Assembly: GCF_014861365.1 (NCBI RefSeq)
Contig: NZ_RRYW01000010.1
Coordinates: 1 to 55,051 of the forward strand
Origin: Psychrobacter sp. FME6
GTDB taxonomy: Bacteria; Pseudomonadota; Gammaproteobacteria; Pseudomonadales; Moraxellaceae
Reading direction: 5' to 3'
Length of the DNA: 55,051 nt
The translations under genes were made by a program, and so were the position numbers. Below are positions 10,232 to 18,671 of the stretch, one piece after another. Numbering within the stretch: position 1 is the first letter of the stretch; every line of letters starts with the position of its first letter. The notes under the pieces were generated by a model that was not told where the DNA came from, made no database searches, and saw nothing but the letters and a program-made list of their open reading frames with translations.

Positions 10232-10270
10232 AAAAAGCGCCTATCTCATTTAATGAGATAGGCGCTTTTT
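10232..10270 (+). terminator. Strong intrinsic terminator after proS
   Basis: Near-perfect 19-base arms at 10232-10250 and 10252-10270 pair around gcgcctatctcatt / aatgagataggcgc, with A5 before and T5-6 after the stem, so it should work in both directions between convergent proS and queF. A closely related stem occurs at 13346-13384. Confidence 0.9.
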
Positions 10271-10401
10271 TATGACTGACGAAATAATACCATTCACAAA
10301 AATTAGAGTAGCAAGGAAAATGAGTGCAAGTACTACGTCTTGTAAACTAAACGAGTTTGACACAGCTAATCTTACTTTTTAGGTTTGGTATAAATATTTA
10401 T

Positions 10402-11268
10402 CTACTGACGAATCAAACGGCTTGGCTCTGGTAACAAGCTTATATCACTCACACGGCAAGGGTTAATATCGATACCACCACGGCGCGTATACCAAGCCCG
10501 AACCATCAGTTTACTTGGCTGATAATACTGACTCAAATCAGAAAATATCTGCTCGACGCATTGCTCATGAAAGCCATTATGCTGACGAAAGCTTAATATA
10601 TAACGCAGCATACTCGCTTCATCGATAACCTTGTTACTGGTAATCGACACTGCCAATGTGCCCCAATCTGGTTGATTGGTCACCGGACAATTACTACGTA
10701 GCAAGTTAGAGTAGAAAGTATAGGGCTGCTGTTGGTTAGTACTATTCGCCTTAATGCTATTCAATAATGACGCATCGGGGTGCTCACATAACGCGACCTT
10801 CTCACTGCTGTTTGCAAGCGCATCGTCAATACAAATACCATCAGGCTGAGCAATCAACAATCCTGACACCTTATCATGCAAATCGTCATCTAAGCCAAAC
10901 AACTCAACGGTGACTTCTGCTTGGACACAGGCCGATAAATCTTTAGCAATCAGCGTTTGCACGACTTCCCAGCTATCAAATTCGGTAAAGTTAATACTAT
11001 TTAAATACAGTTTGAGCGATTTTGACTCAACGATAAAAGGCGAACTGGCTGGAATCCCAAAGCGTGCAATAGCAACCTGCGAGATGCCTTGCTGATTTAA
11101 CCATGACAGCTCAAAGGCATGCCACCAGTCGACACCGATCTCTAACTTATCATCTTGCCAGCCAATGACATCGCGCCCCATACTACGGGCAATTGGATAT
11201 AAGGTTTCTGGGCTATATTCAGTTGGATAATCGGTGGTTTGTTCGCCTAAAATACCGTGGATACTCAT
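10402..11268 (-). CDS. queF: NADPH-dependent 7-cyano-7-deazaguanine reductase
   Basis: QueF reduces preQ0 (nitrile) to preQ1 (aminomethyl) with NADPH in queuosine biosynthesis. At 288 residues this is the long bimodular type of enterics (E. coli 282). The active-site Cys that forms the thioimide with preQ0 is C194 and the proton donor is D201, in RSNCPVTNQPDWGTL. The NADPH-side motif ESKSLKLYLNS (residues 81-91) and FHEQCVEQIF are also typical. It is convergent with proS and 27 bases downstream of the ABC permease gene in the same direction, so it might be cotranscribed with the exporter. Confidence 0.95.
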   Translation of the reverse strand: MSIHGILGEQTTDYPTEYSPETLYPIARSMGRDVIGWQDDKLEIGVDWWHAFELSWLNQQGISQVAIARFGIPASSPFIVESKSLKLYLNSINFTEFDSWEVVQTLIAKDLSACVQAEVTVELFGLDDDLHDKVSGLLIAQPDGICIDDALANSSEKVALCEHPDASLLNSIKANSTNQQQPYTFYSNLLRSNCPVTNQPDWGTLAVSITSNKVIDEASMLRYILSFRQHNGFHEQCVEQIFSDLSQYYQPSKLMVRAWYTRRGGIDINPCRVSDISLLPEPSRLIRQ

Positions 11269-11295
11269 AAGTAATTCCTAATATTAAGATTGAGT

Positions 11296-12069
11296 TTATA
11301 AACGAATACGCGAACCATCACTCAGTAAGCGATAGGCAATGGTATAAAATATGACACAGAACGCAAATATAGCTGCCATCGAATACCAAACATTGACATC
11401 AGAATAGCCGAGAATGCCATAACGGAACGAGTTGACCATATAAACAATAGGGTTCAATAACGAGATATTTTGCCAAAATGATGATAAGTTTTCCATCGAA
11501 TAAAACACGCCACCAAGATAGGTTAAAGGCGTCAATACAAAGCTTGGAATGATAGAAATATCATCAAATGAGCGGGCAAATACGGCGTTGATAAAGCCAC
11601 CAAGTGAGAATAGAACTGAGGTACCAATGACCGTAAATAAAGTAATGAATAAGTGCTCAATACCCAATTTGGTAAAGAACAGTGCCACGATAAAGACAAT
11701 GACCCCAACTGCCAATCCTCGGAAAATACCGCCACTGATATAACCAGTCAAAATAGCGTGTTTAGAGATTGGCGAAACCAGCAGCTCCTCAATGCTCGAA
11801 TGAAACTTAGCACTAAAGAAACTGGATACCACGTTAGAATAGCTATTAGTAATAATCGCCATCATAATCAGGCCAGGCACGATGAATTGCATATATGGCA
11901 CACCGCCCATCTCTCCCACACGCGGGCCTATCATCTTACCAAAGATGACAAAATATAGGCTCATGGTAATGACTGGTGGCAGTAATGTCTGTGGCCAGAT
12001 TCGTAGTATTCGGCGAATTTCTTTAATCAGCAGGGTGCGAAAAGCAATCCAGCGTTGTGCGAAGTTCAT
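11296..12069 (-). CDS. ABC-2 type exporter permease (YadH-like)
   Basis: A 257-residue inner-membrane permease with about six hydrophobic helices. It has the ABC-2 features FRTLLIKEIRRILRIW at the cytosolic N-terminus and PLTYLGGVFYSM before the last helices, where the family has its conserved Pro/Gly segment. Length is the family norm (E. coli YadH 256). It pairs with the ATPase gene upstream (160-base gap, same strand). The substrate cannot be read from the sequence; YadGH-type exporters remain poorly defined. Confidence 0.9.
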   Translation of the reverse strand: MNFAQRWIAFRTLLIKEIRRILRIWPQTLLPPVITMSLYFVIFGKMIGPRVGEMGGVPYMQFIVPGLIMMAIITNSYSNVVSSFFSAKFHSSIEELLVSPISKHAILTGYISGGIFRGLAVGVIVFIVALFFTKLGIEHLFITLFTVIGTSVLFSLGGFINAVFARSFDDISIIPSFVLTPLTYLGGVFYSMENLSSFWQNISLLNPIVYMVNSFRYGILGYSDVNVWYSMAAIFAFCVIFYTIAYRLLSDGSRIRL

Positions 12070-12229
12070 GCGTTATCTCTCCTAAGCATTCTGTGCGCCA
12101 GAGTCAAAGCTCTGCCTATTGCGCCCAGTGTTGCCTATATAGTTACTATATTTATCGTTAATAATATTTCAAAGCGTTTTTAGATATAAAAGTGAGTTAT
12201 TTATAAGGAGAAAAACCTATAAATATCTA

Positions 12230-13177
12230 CTATGAGGACAAAGGTTCGTGCAGGCTTTTATCCACCAGACGCATAAACAGCTCTTCTAAGCGGTTGGCTT
12301 TGTTGCGCATACTGGCAACGGTGATACCCTGTTTAGACAGCTGCTCAAAGACACCGTTCAGTGATTCGCCTTCTGTCAGTGTCACTTCAAGCGTCAGATC
12401 ATCTGGCTGTAGCGTATCGGTCACTCCCGCTAGGGTTATTTGATGGGTCAACGGGGTCGCCAAATCGAAAACAAAGGTTTCGACCAACAACTGCGCCAAT
12501 AAATCCTTCATTTCCGTATTAATACGGATTTCGCCATGATCTAAAATAGCGATACGTTTACAGAGCTGCTCAGCTTCTTCAAGATAATGCGTGGTTAGAA
12601 TAATAGTGGTTTTTTCTTCAATATTAATCTGCTGCATGAACTCCCACATCGAGCGGCGCAGCTCAATATCAACCCCAGCGGTCGGCTCATCTAATATTAA
12701 TAAGCGAGGCTTGTGAATCAGAGCGCGCGCAATCATTAGTCGACGCTTCATACCGCCCGATAGTTCACGAGCTTTATTATCACGCTTGTCCCATAAGCCC
12801 AATGCTTTAAGCAATCTCTCTGCACGCGGTTTAGATTCCTTAGCCGCAATACCGAAATAGCCTGCTTGGGTGATAAGAATGTCTTCAACCTTTTCGAACT
12901 GATTAAAGTTAAACTCTTGCGGCACTATACCCAAAAACTGCTTCGCTTTTGAAGGTTCAGCCAACAAGTCCGTACCAAAGATATGCACACTACCCGCTGT
13001 CGGCTTAAATAGGGAGCTAATAATACCAATCATCGTTGATTTACCGGCGCCATTTGGCCCAAGTAGCGCAAAAAATCCTCCTTGCGGCACCGTGAGGCTG
13101 ACATCTTTTAATGCCGAAAACCCGTTACCATAGGTTTTAGATAAGTTCTGAATAGATAGCGCTGGCACCTCAGACAT
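12230..13177 (-). CDS. ABC transporter ATP-binding protein (YadG-like)
   Basis: Nucleotide-binding subunit partnering the ABC-2 permease. From the chosen start the protein is 315 residues, with Walker A GPNGAGKST (40-48), Q-loop at PQEFN, ABC signature LSGGMKRR (139-146), Walker B LLILDEPTAGVD (159-170) and switch His in LTTHYLEEAEQL. A C-terminal ~90-residue extension follows. I start it at the ATG at 13177, which gives MSEVPALSIQNLSKTYG and is preceded by aaagagg, rather than at an in-frame codon 48 bases upstream that adds unrelated residues. Confidence 0.93.
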   Translation of the reverse strand: MSEVPALSIQNLSKTYGNGFSALKDVSLTVPQGGFFALLGPNGAGKSTMIGIISSLFKPTAGSVHIFGTDLLAEPSKAKQFLGIVPQEFNFNQFEKVEDILITQAGYFGIAAKESKPRAERLLKALGLWDKRDNKARELSGGMKRRLMIARALIHKPRLLILDEPTAGVDIELRRSMWEFMQQINIEEKTTIILTTHYLEEAEQLCKRIAILDHGEIRINTEMKDLLAQLLVETFVFDLATPLTHQITLAGVTDTLQPDDLTLEVTLTEGESLNGVFEQLSKQGITVASMRNKANRLEELFMRLVDKSLHEPLSS

Positions 13178-13494
13178 GAATACCTCTTTATTAATGATGA
13201 ATCTACATAAAAATGTAGAAAGCAAATTTGGAAAAATTAATTCTTATAATGGTTGGTCTCGTGTCTTAATGTGAGGCTAGTGCTGAGAGATTTCAACGTT
13301 AGCATGCTATAAGTACGATATTAGTAATACCAATCATCAGCCACAAAAAAGCGTCTATCGCATTTAATGAGATAGACGCTTTTTATCTTTCTGATCTAGA
13401 AGCAAGATAAGAGCCAATAAATACTTTATCGACTCTTAAGCTTTTGATACATAAACATGCTAACCAATTACTATTTTAGATTAAATAGCAGATA
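13178..13494. other. Intergenic region between cytochrome and ABC genes
   Basis: About 320 bases. It contains a small hairpin, tctacat-aaaa-atgtaga (13203-13220), in the leader of the ABC ATPase gene, and the terminator at 13346-13384. A TATAAT hexamer at 13246-13251 points rightward but no gene follows it. Nothing else is supported. Confidence 0.4.
13346..13384 (-). terminator. Intrinsic terminator after the cytochrome gene
   Basis: Arms aaaaagcgtctatc (13346-13359) and gatagacgcttttt (13371-13384) flank a catt-t-aatg top with one G/A mismatch. A/T runs on both sides make it bidirectional. It is downstream of the leftward cytochrome gene. It is nearly the same stem as the proS terminator at 10232-10270, with one paired position changed from C-G to T-A. 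Confidence 0.85.
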
Positions 13495-14172
13495 CTAACT
13501 GGATTCAGCAACCATATAATCTACCGCGTTTTGGACTTCTTCATCAGGAATGTCCGCGCCGCCTTTAGCTGGCATAGCGTTAAAGCCGTTGATAGCATGG
13601 TCATATAAGGTAGCTTCACCCTTAGCAATATGTGGAGCCCAAGAGGCTGCGTCCCCAAATTTTGGTGAGCCAAGTAAACCTGACCCGTGACAAGTCTGAC
13701 ATACTGCGTTATAAACCGCTTTACCGTCACGAGGACCATCACCCGCTGATGGACCAGAAGAGCGAGCGGTAACGTCACAAACTTCGTCATCTTCAAAACA
13801 TACTTTGCCAACCGGTTGAATACGAGCAATCAAGTTAGGATACAAAGCAATCAGCTTTTGCACTTGTGGCGTATCTTCTGGAATGGGTTCTTCTTCAGTG
13901 GCAGGCGCGGCAGAAGCCGTTTCTTCAGCTTCAGCATCTTCTGCCGTGGCCTCTGCTTCTGCTGTTTCGTCAGCAGGTGCGGCACCATCGGTGGTATCTG
14001 CAGCAGCTTGGGTGTCGTCACCTAGTTTTTCAGGTGCGTTTTCAACAACCTCTTGCCCTTCTGCAACATCAGAAACGGTCACAGGGGTATCTGCGACATC
14101 TTCAGCTTGGCTCACCGCGATACTAGCGATTCCTAGAATGGCAGCTGCCGATAACATAACTACTTTTCTCAT
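13495..14172 (-). CDS. Cytochrome c5-type c-type cytochrome with acidic linker
   Basis: A 225-residue exported electron carrier. The N-terminus (residues 1-23) is a signal peptide or anchor. Residues 24-105 are an Ala/Glu/Asp/Thr-rich, very acidic, probably disordered linker. The C-terminal ~85-residue domain has one haem site, C158-x-x-C161-H162, and the likely axial Met M200 in GFNAMPAKGG, the cytochrome c5/CccA arrangement. Two further cysteines (C125, C132) just before the haem site could form a disulfide. The linker suggests tethering to the membrane or to a redox complex. It is monocistronic. Confidence 0.88.
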   Translation of the reverse strand: MRKVVMLSAAAILGIASIAVSQAEDVADTPVTVSDVAEGQEVVENAPEKLGDDTQAAADTTDGAAPADETAEAEATAEDAEAEETASAAPATEEEPIPEDTPQVQKLIALYPNLIARIQPVGKVCFEDDEVCDVTARSSGPSAGDGPRDGKAVYNAVCQTCHGSGLLGSPKFGDAASWAPHIAKGEATLYDHAINGFNAMPAKGGADIPDEEVQNAVDYMVAESS

Positions 14173-14550
14173 TCGTCACGTTCTCTTATTACATGTACAA
14201 AGGCTTGCACGACTTGGACATTCTGTCTGTCCTCCTTTGATAACCAAGCGGTTATCAATAGCAAACAGCCATCCCACATGCAAGCACACTTGTAATCGGT
14301 GAATATAAATATGAATTCTCCCTGACATTATAAGGGAAAAGGCAGGTAGATTGCCATGCTTGTTTGTCGACTATGGTGTTTTTTCTTAAAAAACCTCAAT
14401 AACCGCCTCCATTCATTGGCATTATGGCTTTTATTTGTTAGACTAAGCGGTCTTTATTTTTCGATGTTTTACTTCTCGAAACCTCATGTCGTTAAGTAGT
14501 ACTGCTTACTGTGCTCATTTGCACACTAAATAAAGCCAATCCGTTATTAT
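14173..14550. other. Intergenic region upstream of tRNA-Arg
   Basis: About 380 AT-rich bases between the leftward cytochrome gene and the rightward tRNA. It should hold both promoters. I could not place a convincing -35/-10 pair for the tRNA: the only good TATTAT (14545-14550) abuts the mature 5' end. No ORF with an RBS was seen. Confidence 0.35.
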
Positions 14551-14627
14551 GCGCTCGTAGCTCAGTTGGATAGAGTATCGGTCTCCGAAGCCGAGGGTCG
14601 TGGGTTCGATTCCCGCCGAGCGCACCA
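14551..14627 (+). tRNA. tRNA-Arg (anticodon CCG)
   Basis: A complete 77-nt cloverleaf. Acceptor stem gcgctcg pairs with cgagcgc. The D arm is gctcagttggatagagt. The anticodon arm is tcggt-ctccgaa-gccga with anticodon CCG. The variable loop is gggtc. The T arm is gtggg-ttcgatt-cccgc, followed by discriminator A and an encoded CCA. It reads the rare codon CGG. No integrase or attachment-site repeat was found beside it. Confidence 0.97.
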
Positions 14628-14701
14628 ATCATCGTATTTCACCCTTCCCTAGCATTACCTAAGACCTCTACAGCCCCCTACTTTAAAGCTACGCTTGAAG
14701 G

Positions 14702-16177
14702 TTATTGTTTTGCTAAAAAAACAGGCTCATCAGAAAGGTCGACATTTTCAAACTTTTTTATGCCCTTATTTTTCTTATTATTCCAGACGACTGCTAACCC
14801 TAAATAGGTCATCAGCACAGATAATATTGGGCTTAAAAAGCTCATAAAGGCGTATGGCGCAAACGCAAAGCCACTAATACCAAGCGTTGCTGCTGCAAAT
14901 GCGCCAAACGTGGTCCACGGCATGACGGGTGCCATCATCAATCCACCTTCGCTGACGATACGCGCCAGCATCGCCCGACTTAGACCAACCTTGTCAAACT
15001 GCTCTTTAAATAGTTCACCATTTAAAATAAAGGACATATACGCCTCACCAAATGCCGCCGTTGAGGTCATTGAAGACATCATAGCAAGCAAGGTTAATGA
15101 GCCAACCGTTTTGGCTCTGCTCACCAGCCCAGCGATCAATGTCTCCATATAGCCCACTTTACTTAAAATACCCCCCAATGACAGCGCCATAAATGCCACC
15201 GAAAATGTCCACATCATACTTTGGATGCCGCCACGATTTAATATGGGATCTACATAAGCCGAACCGGTAGAGATTTCAAACCCTGCATTTAAAAACTCTA
15301 ACGCCTCAGGCACACTAGCACCCTGAAAGACGACCGCGACCACCAAACCGCTAATCACCGCTATCGTCATAGATGGTAAAGAGGGAAATTTGATAACATT
15401 TAAGGTCAAAAGAATGGCTATCGGCAGCATAACGATGGGGTTTAAATTAAAGTTAGCTGCTAACACACTTCGCGTTTCATTAATGATACTCAAATTCGCA
15501 TCATCCGAGCCATAGCGGAAACCTAAGTATACAAACAACGCTAAAGTAATAAAAAAAGCAGGGGCTATCGTTTGCATCATGGCCTTGAGTGTTTCATACA
15601 GATCCGCACCTGCCGACATCGAGGTAAGATTTGGCGTATCAGAAACCGGAGACATTTTATCTCCAGTAATCGCGCCAGATATAATCATACCCGCCGTTAT
15701 GGGCAGCGGAATACCCAAACCCTGACCGATACCTACAAGGGCAATACCTACCGTACCGACAGTTCCCCACGATGTACCGGTACTCAACGCGGTTATCGTA
15801 CATAAGATAAACCCAGCTGGCAAAAAAACAGTGGGTGAAATAAACCCCAAGCCATAATAAATAATAGCCGGAACGGTCCCCGCTGCCATCCATGCCGCAA
15901 TAATTGCGCCAATCGCAATAAAAAACCATAAGCCAAAGGTCGATTCTCCGATGCTCTTTTGCATCAGCACCATTAAATCATTAAATCTATAGCCCAAGGT
16001 TCTGGATATTAAGGTGACAAAAACCATTCCGAGCAGCAAACCTACTTGTATCGATACGGTTTTAAAAATCATGATACATAAAACGAGGCTAAAAATGACC
16101 GACAGTAACGCCAGCGCCGCCAACTTAAAAGAAGGTTTTTTAAATTCCTGAGTTTTGCCATAGCCATTCATTTGCAA
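14702..16177 (-). CDS. NhaC-family Na+/H+ antiporter
   Basis: A 491-residue inner-membrane antiporter with about 11-12 hydrophobic helices, using proton influx to expel Na+. The family hallmark is seen in the first half: STGTSWGTVGTVGIALVG followed by GAITGDKMSPVSDTPNL. A repeated-topology counterpart lies later (MSSMTSTAAFGEAYMSFI). Length fits NhaC. The start is MQMNGYG; M3 is equally possible. It is monocistronic, downstream of the tRNA on the opposite strand. Transport of other cations or substrates cannot be excluded. Confidence 0.92.
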   Translation of the reverse strand: MQMNGYGKTQEFKKPSFKLAALALLSVIFSLVLCIMIFKTVSIQVGLLLGMVFVTLISRTLGYRFNDLMVLMQKSIGESTFGLWFFIAIGAIIAAWMAAGTVPAIIYYGLGFISPTVFLPAGFILCTITALSTGTSWGTVGTVGIALVGIGQGLGIPLPITAGMIISGAITGDKMSPVSDTPNLTSMSAGADLYETLKAMMQTIAPAFFITLALFVYLGFRYGSDDANLSIINETRSVLAANFNLNPIVMLPIAILLTLNVIKFPSLPSMTIAVISGLVVAVVFQGASVPEALEFLNAGFEISTGSAYVDPILNRGGIQSMMWTFSVAFMALSLGGILSKVGYMETLIAGLVSRAKTVGSLTLLAMMSSMTSTAAFGEAYMSFILNGELFKEQFDKVGLSRAMLARIVSEGGLMMAPVMPWTTFGAFAAATLGISGFAFAPYAFMSFLSPILSVLMTYLGLAVVWNNKKNKGIKKFENVDLSDEPVFLAKQ

Positions 16178-16380
16178 CTGCCCTTTTTTAATTACCTACA
16201 GACTATTAAGTTCTTATATTTTAGTCACACTGAATAAACCGTAGAAACAAACTCGGCCACTTAATCACGCGAAAAGCAGCTTATCATGACTAAGAAAATG
16301 GCAACTATCTTTACTTATTAATCTTATAGTCAGTTCAAAATAAAATCGATATGTTAATAACCACGTGCTACTGCTATAAC

Positions 16381-16746
16381 CTACTCTGCTTCCTGCAGAT
16401 TGCCAGCCAACTGGGTCCGGCTAGGCACATGATGATAATTAATCACCGGCACTTCACCCAAACGGCGCTGCCCTATAGCAAGCTTTTTATCAATAGTAAT
16501 CATCGCAATTTTTTTATTTTTCTTAATAATCAGTAAATGATGGGCTTTACGCTTTACTCGATAGTCAGGAAGGTGCTGCTTAATCACCTCTGCTGTTTTT
16601 TGTAGCGCATCATTTACCGGTGTTTTTTTATTTTTCGATTTTATACCTCGCTTGTCAGCGTGATTGGGCGCGCGCGATTTTGCAAAAAACCATAGTCCAA
16701 CAACGACCGCTATCAATATGACAAGCCACCAAATTCCGTCTATCAT
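16381..16746 (-). CDS. Small single-pass membrane protein of unknown function
   Basis: I do not recognise this 121-residue protein. One N-terminal helix (about residues 5-22, WWLVILIAVVVGLWFF) is followed by a very basic Lys/Arg-rich linker (24-45). A small domain of about 75 residues follows with a beta-strand-like core (HHLLIIKKNKKIAMITIDKK). The architecture resembles membrane-tethered nuclease-fold or ribosome-associated proteins, but no catalytic motif is evident. It is divergent from the sirtuin gene, with starts only 35 bases apart, so the two share a compact promoter region. Confidence 0.7.
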   Translation of the reverse strand: MIDGIWWLVILIAVVVGLWFFAKSRAPNHADKRGIKSKNKKTPVNDALQKTAEVIKQHLPDYRVKRKAHHLLIIKKNKKIAMITIDKKLAIGQRRLGEVPVINYHHVPSRTQLAGNLQEAE

Positions 16747-16781
16747 TAGAAGATATATCCATTATTAACAAGGGTTAGCTT

Positions 16782-17603
16782 ATGTTAGCAGAATTATCAC
16801 CAGCGTTAATAGCAGAAGTACAACGCGCTGCCAAAATATTGGCAGACAAAAAGTGTATTTGTATTTTGACTGGCGCAGGCGTTTCCGCAGAAAGCGGCAT
16901 ACCAACGTTTCGAGATAAGCAAACGGGTTTGTGGGAAAACTATGCGGCTGAAGACTTAGCCACACCTGACGCTTTCGCTCGCGATCCAAAACTGGTGTGG
17001 TCATGGTATCAGTGGCGTAGACAGTTGGTCGCGGATAAAACACCAAATCCAGCCCATATTGCCTTAGCGCAATGGCAGCAACATGCAGCAAACAACCATC
17101 AGCAATTGACGCTTATTACCCAAAATGTTGATGATTTACATGAGCAAGCTGGCAGCACCGTGACCCATTTACATGGCAATCTTTGGCAGAATCGTTGCAG
17201 CCAATGTGATACGACTTATGAAAACCATTCAAATCGTTTAGCGAATAGCAAAAATGACATGATTTTTGATGAGGATTTAATCACCTGCCAACACTGCGGC
17301 GGTTATATTCGTCCTGATATTGTTTGGTTTGGGGAAGCATTACCAGTACAAGCGTGGCAGACGGCAGAAGAAGCGGCGGCAAATTGCGAGGTATTTATCA
17401 GTATCGGTACATCAAGCCTCGTTTATCCTGCTGCTGGACTGGCACAATTAGCAAAACAAAATGGCGCCACCATCATTGAGATAAATCCTAATCCCACGCC
17501 AAATACTATCGTGGATATCACCTTAGCAGAAAAAGCCGGTATTATTATGCCTTTGCTGATGCAAAAAATCACTGCATTGTCTTCTATACAGCCCCTATTA
17601 TAA
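16782..17603 (+). CDS. cobB: NAD-dependent protein deacylase (sirtuin, CobB-type)
   Basis: A sirtuin that removes acyl groups from protein lysines, consuming NAD+. The 273-residue protein shows the NAD-binding GAGVSAESGIPTFRD, the TQNVDDLHEQAG block, catalytic H131 in HLHGNL, and a structural zinc site C139-x2-C142 and C169-x2-C172. Y76 and R79 in WYQWRR are the Tyr-x-x-Arg pair that binds succinyl or malonyl groups in SIRT5 and E. coli CobB, so desuccinylase as well as deacetylase activity is expected. It overlaps the convergent deaminase gene by six bases at the stops. Confidence 0.94.
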   Translation: MLAELSPALIAEVQRAAKILADKKCICILTGAGVSAESGIPTFRDKQTGLWENYAAEDLATPDAFARDPKLVWSWYQWRRQLVADKTPNPAHIALAQWQQHAANNHQQLTLITQNVDDLHEQAGSTVTHLHGNLWQNRCSQCDTTYENHSNRLANSKNDMIFDEDLITCQHCGGYIRPDIVWFGEALPVQAWQTAEEAAANCEVFISIGTSSLVYPAAGLAQLAKQNGATIIEINPNPTPNTIVDITLAEKAGIIMPLLMQKITALSSIQPLL

Positions 17604-18593
17604 AGCCAAATCAACTCTTTCTAAATATTCCTTTTTTAACTCATCACTGATGAATGAAGATCTAAAAGAGTTTTTCACCAACGTGATGATATCGTCTTCT
17701 GTCAGTGGCAAGCTTTCGCATATATTTATAAAGTTTTGATTCATATACCCTTTAAAGTATGCAGGATCATCAGAATTGACACTGACATTTAAGCCATAGT
17801 CCAACAACTCTTTGATATTGTGTTGTTTATAATCTTCAAATACCTTTAACTCGATGTTTGAGTTTGGACAAACTGTCAGCGGCATTTGCTCGTCTTTTAA
17901 GCGTTGCATCAGCGCCTCGCTTTTTATAGATTGCACGCCATGATCGATTCTATTAATTTCTAGTAAATCTAGGGCTTCGTAAATATAAGTAAAGTCAGCT
18001 TCTTCGCCAGCATGGGCGACCAATTTAAAACCTGCCTCTTTTGCCTGTTTAAAGACCTCTTTAAACTTCGAAGGAGGATTGCCCAATTCTGCAGAGTCAA
18101 GACCAACACCAATAATATCGTCTTTAAATTTTAGCGCCTCGTCTAACGTCTCAAATGCTTCTTGTTGCGATAAATGCCGCAGAAAGCACATGATAATGCA
18201 AGAAGTAATGCCGTACTTTTCTTTAGCATCAGCCAACGCCTCTTTGATACCAGTAATCACGGTTTCAAAAGCAATCCCTCTTGCCGTATGCGTTTGCGGG
18301 TCAAAGAATATCTCGGTATGAATGACATTGTCTTCGACACACTTAAGGATATATTCCCAGGTCAAATCATAAAAATCATCTTGAGTAATCAAGACGTTTG
18401 CACCCGCATAATAGATATCTAAAAAGGTTTGCAGATTGGTGAAGTTATAAGCATTGCGTACATCTTCTATGTCTTTATAGGGAATTTCTATGTTATTTTT
18501 TTTGGCCAGCCTAAACATAAGCTCAGGCTCTAATGAGCCCTCAATATGTAAATGCAATTCCGCTTTTGGTAGTTTCTTTATTAGATCAATCAT
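17598..18593 (-). CDS. Adenosine deaminase family protein, probably adenine deaminase
   Basis: A 331-residue amidohydrolase of purine salvage that hydrolytically removes the 6-amino group. The zinc and catalytic residues are present: H14-x-H16 (ELHLHIEG), H194 and E197 (AHAGEE), H218 (IDHG), D275 and D276 (VNSDDPAYF). The short N-terminal region and the NSDDPAYF variant are, from memory, typical of the bacterial/fungal adenine deaminase branch (yeast Aah1-like) rather than true adenosine deaminases. Substrate is therefore inferred as adenine, giving hypoxanthine. Its stop codon overlaps that of the sirtuin gene. Confidence 0.88.
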   Translation of the reverse strand: MIDLIKKLPKAELHLHIEGSLEPELMFRLAKKNNIEIPYKDIEDVRNAYNFTNLQTFLDIYYAGANVLITQDDFYDLTWEYILKCVEDNVIHTEIFFDPQTHTARGIAFETVITGIKEALADAKEKYGITSCIIMCFLRHLSQQEAFETLDEALKFKDDIIGVGLDSAELGNPPSKFKEVFKQAKEAGFKLVAHAGEEADFTYIYEALDLLEINRIDHGVQSIKSEALMQRLKDEQMPLTVCPNSNIELKVFEDYKQHNIKELLDYGLNVSVNSDDPAYFKGYMNQNFINICESLPLTEDDIITLVKNSFRSSFISDELKKEYLERVDLAL

Positions 18594-18671
18594 AGTGGTC
18601 CGGTCATCGCTTTAATGTTTTTTATAGAGAGAAGGTACAAAGATGTAATTAGAGATGTAATTTTGGTGGCT

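Noticed and set aside
13246..13251. TATAAT on the plus strand
   Set aside because: No gene follows in that direction and no -35 element is placed at normal spacing.
13883..14302. 139-codon Ser/Ala/Val ORF opposite the cytochrome gene
   Set aside because: Antisense of the acidic low-complexity linker; its sequence is a direct complement of repetitive codons.
14551..14627. tRNA-Arg as an integration site
   Set aside because: No integrase gene or repeated 3' tRNA end was found nearby; the downstream gene is an ordinary antiporter.
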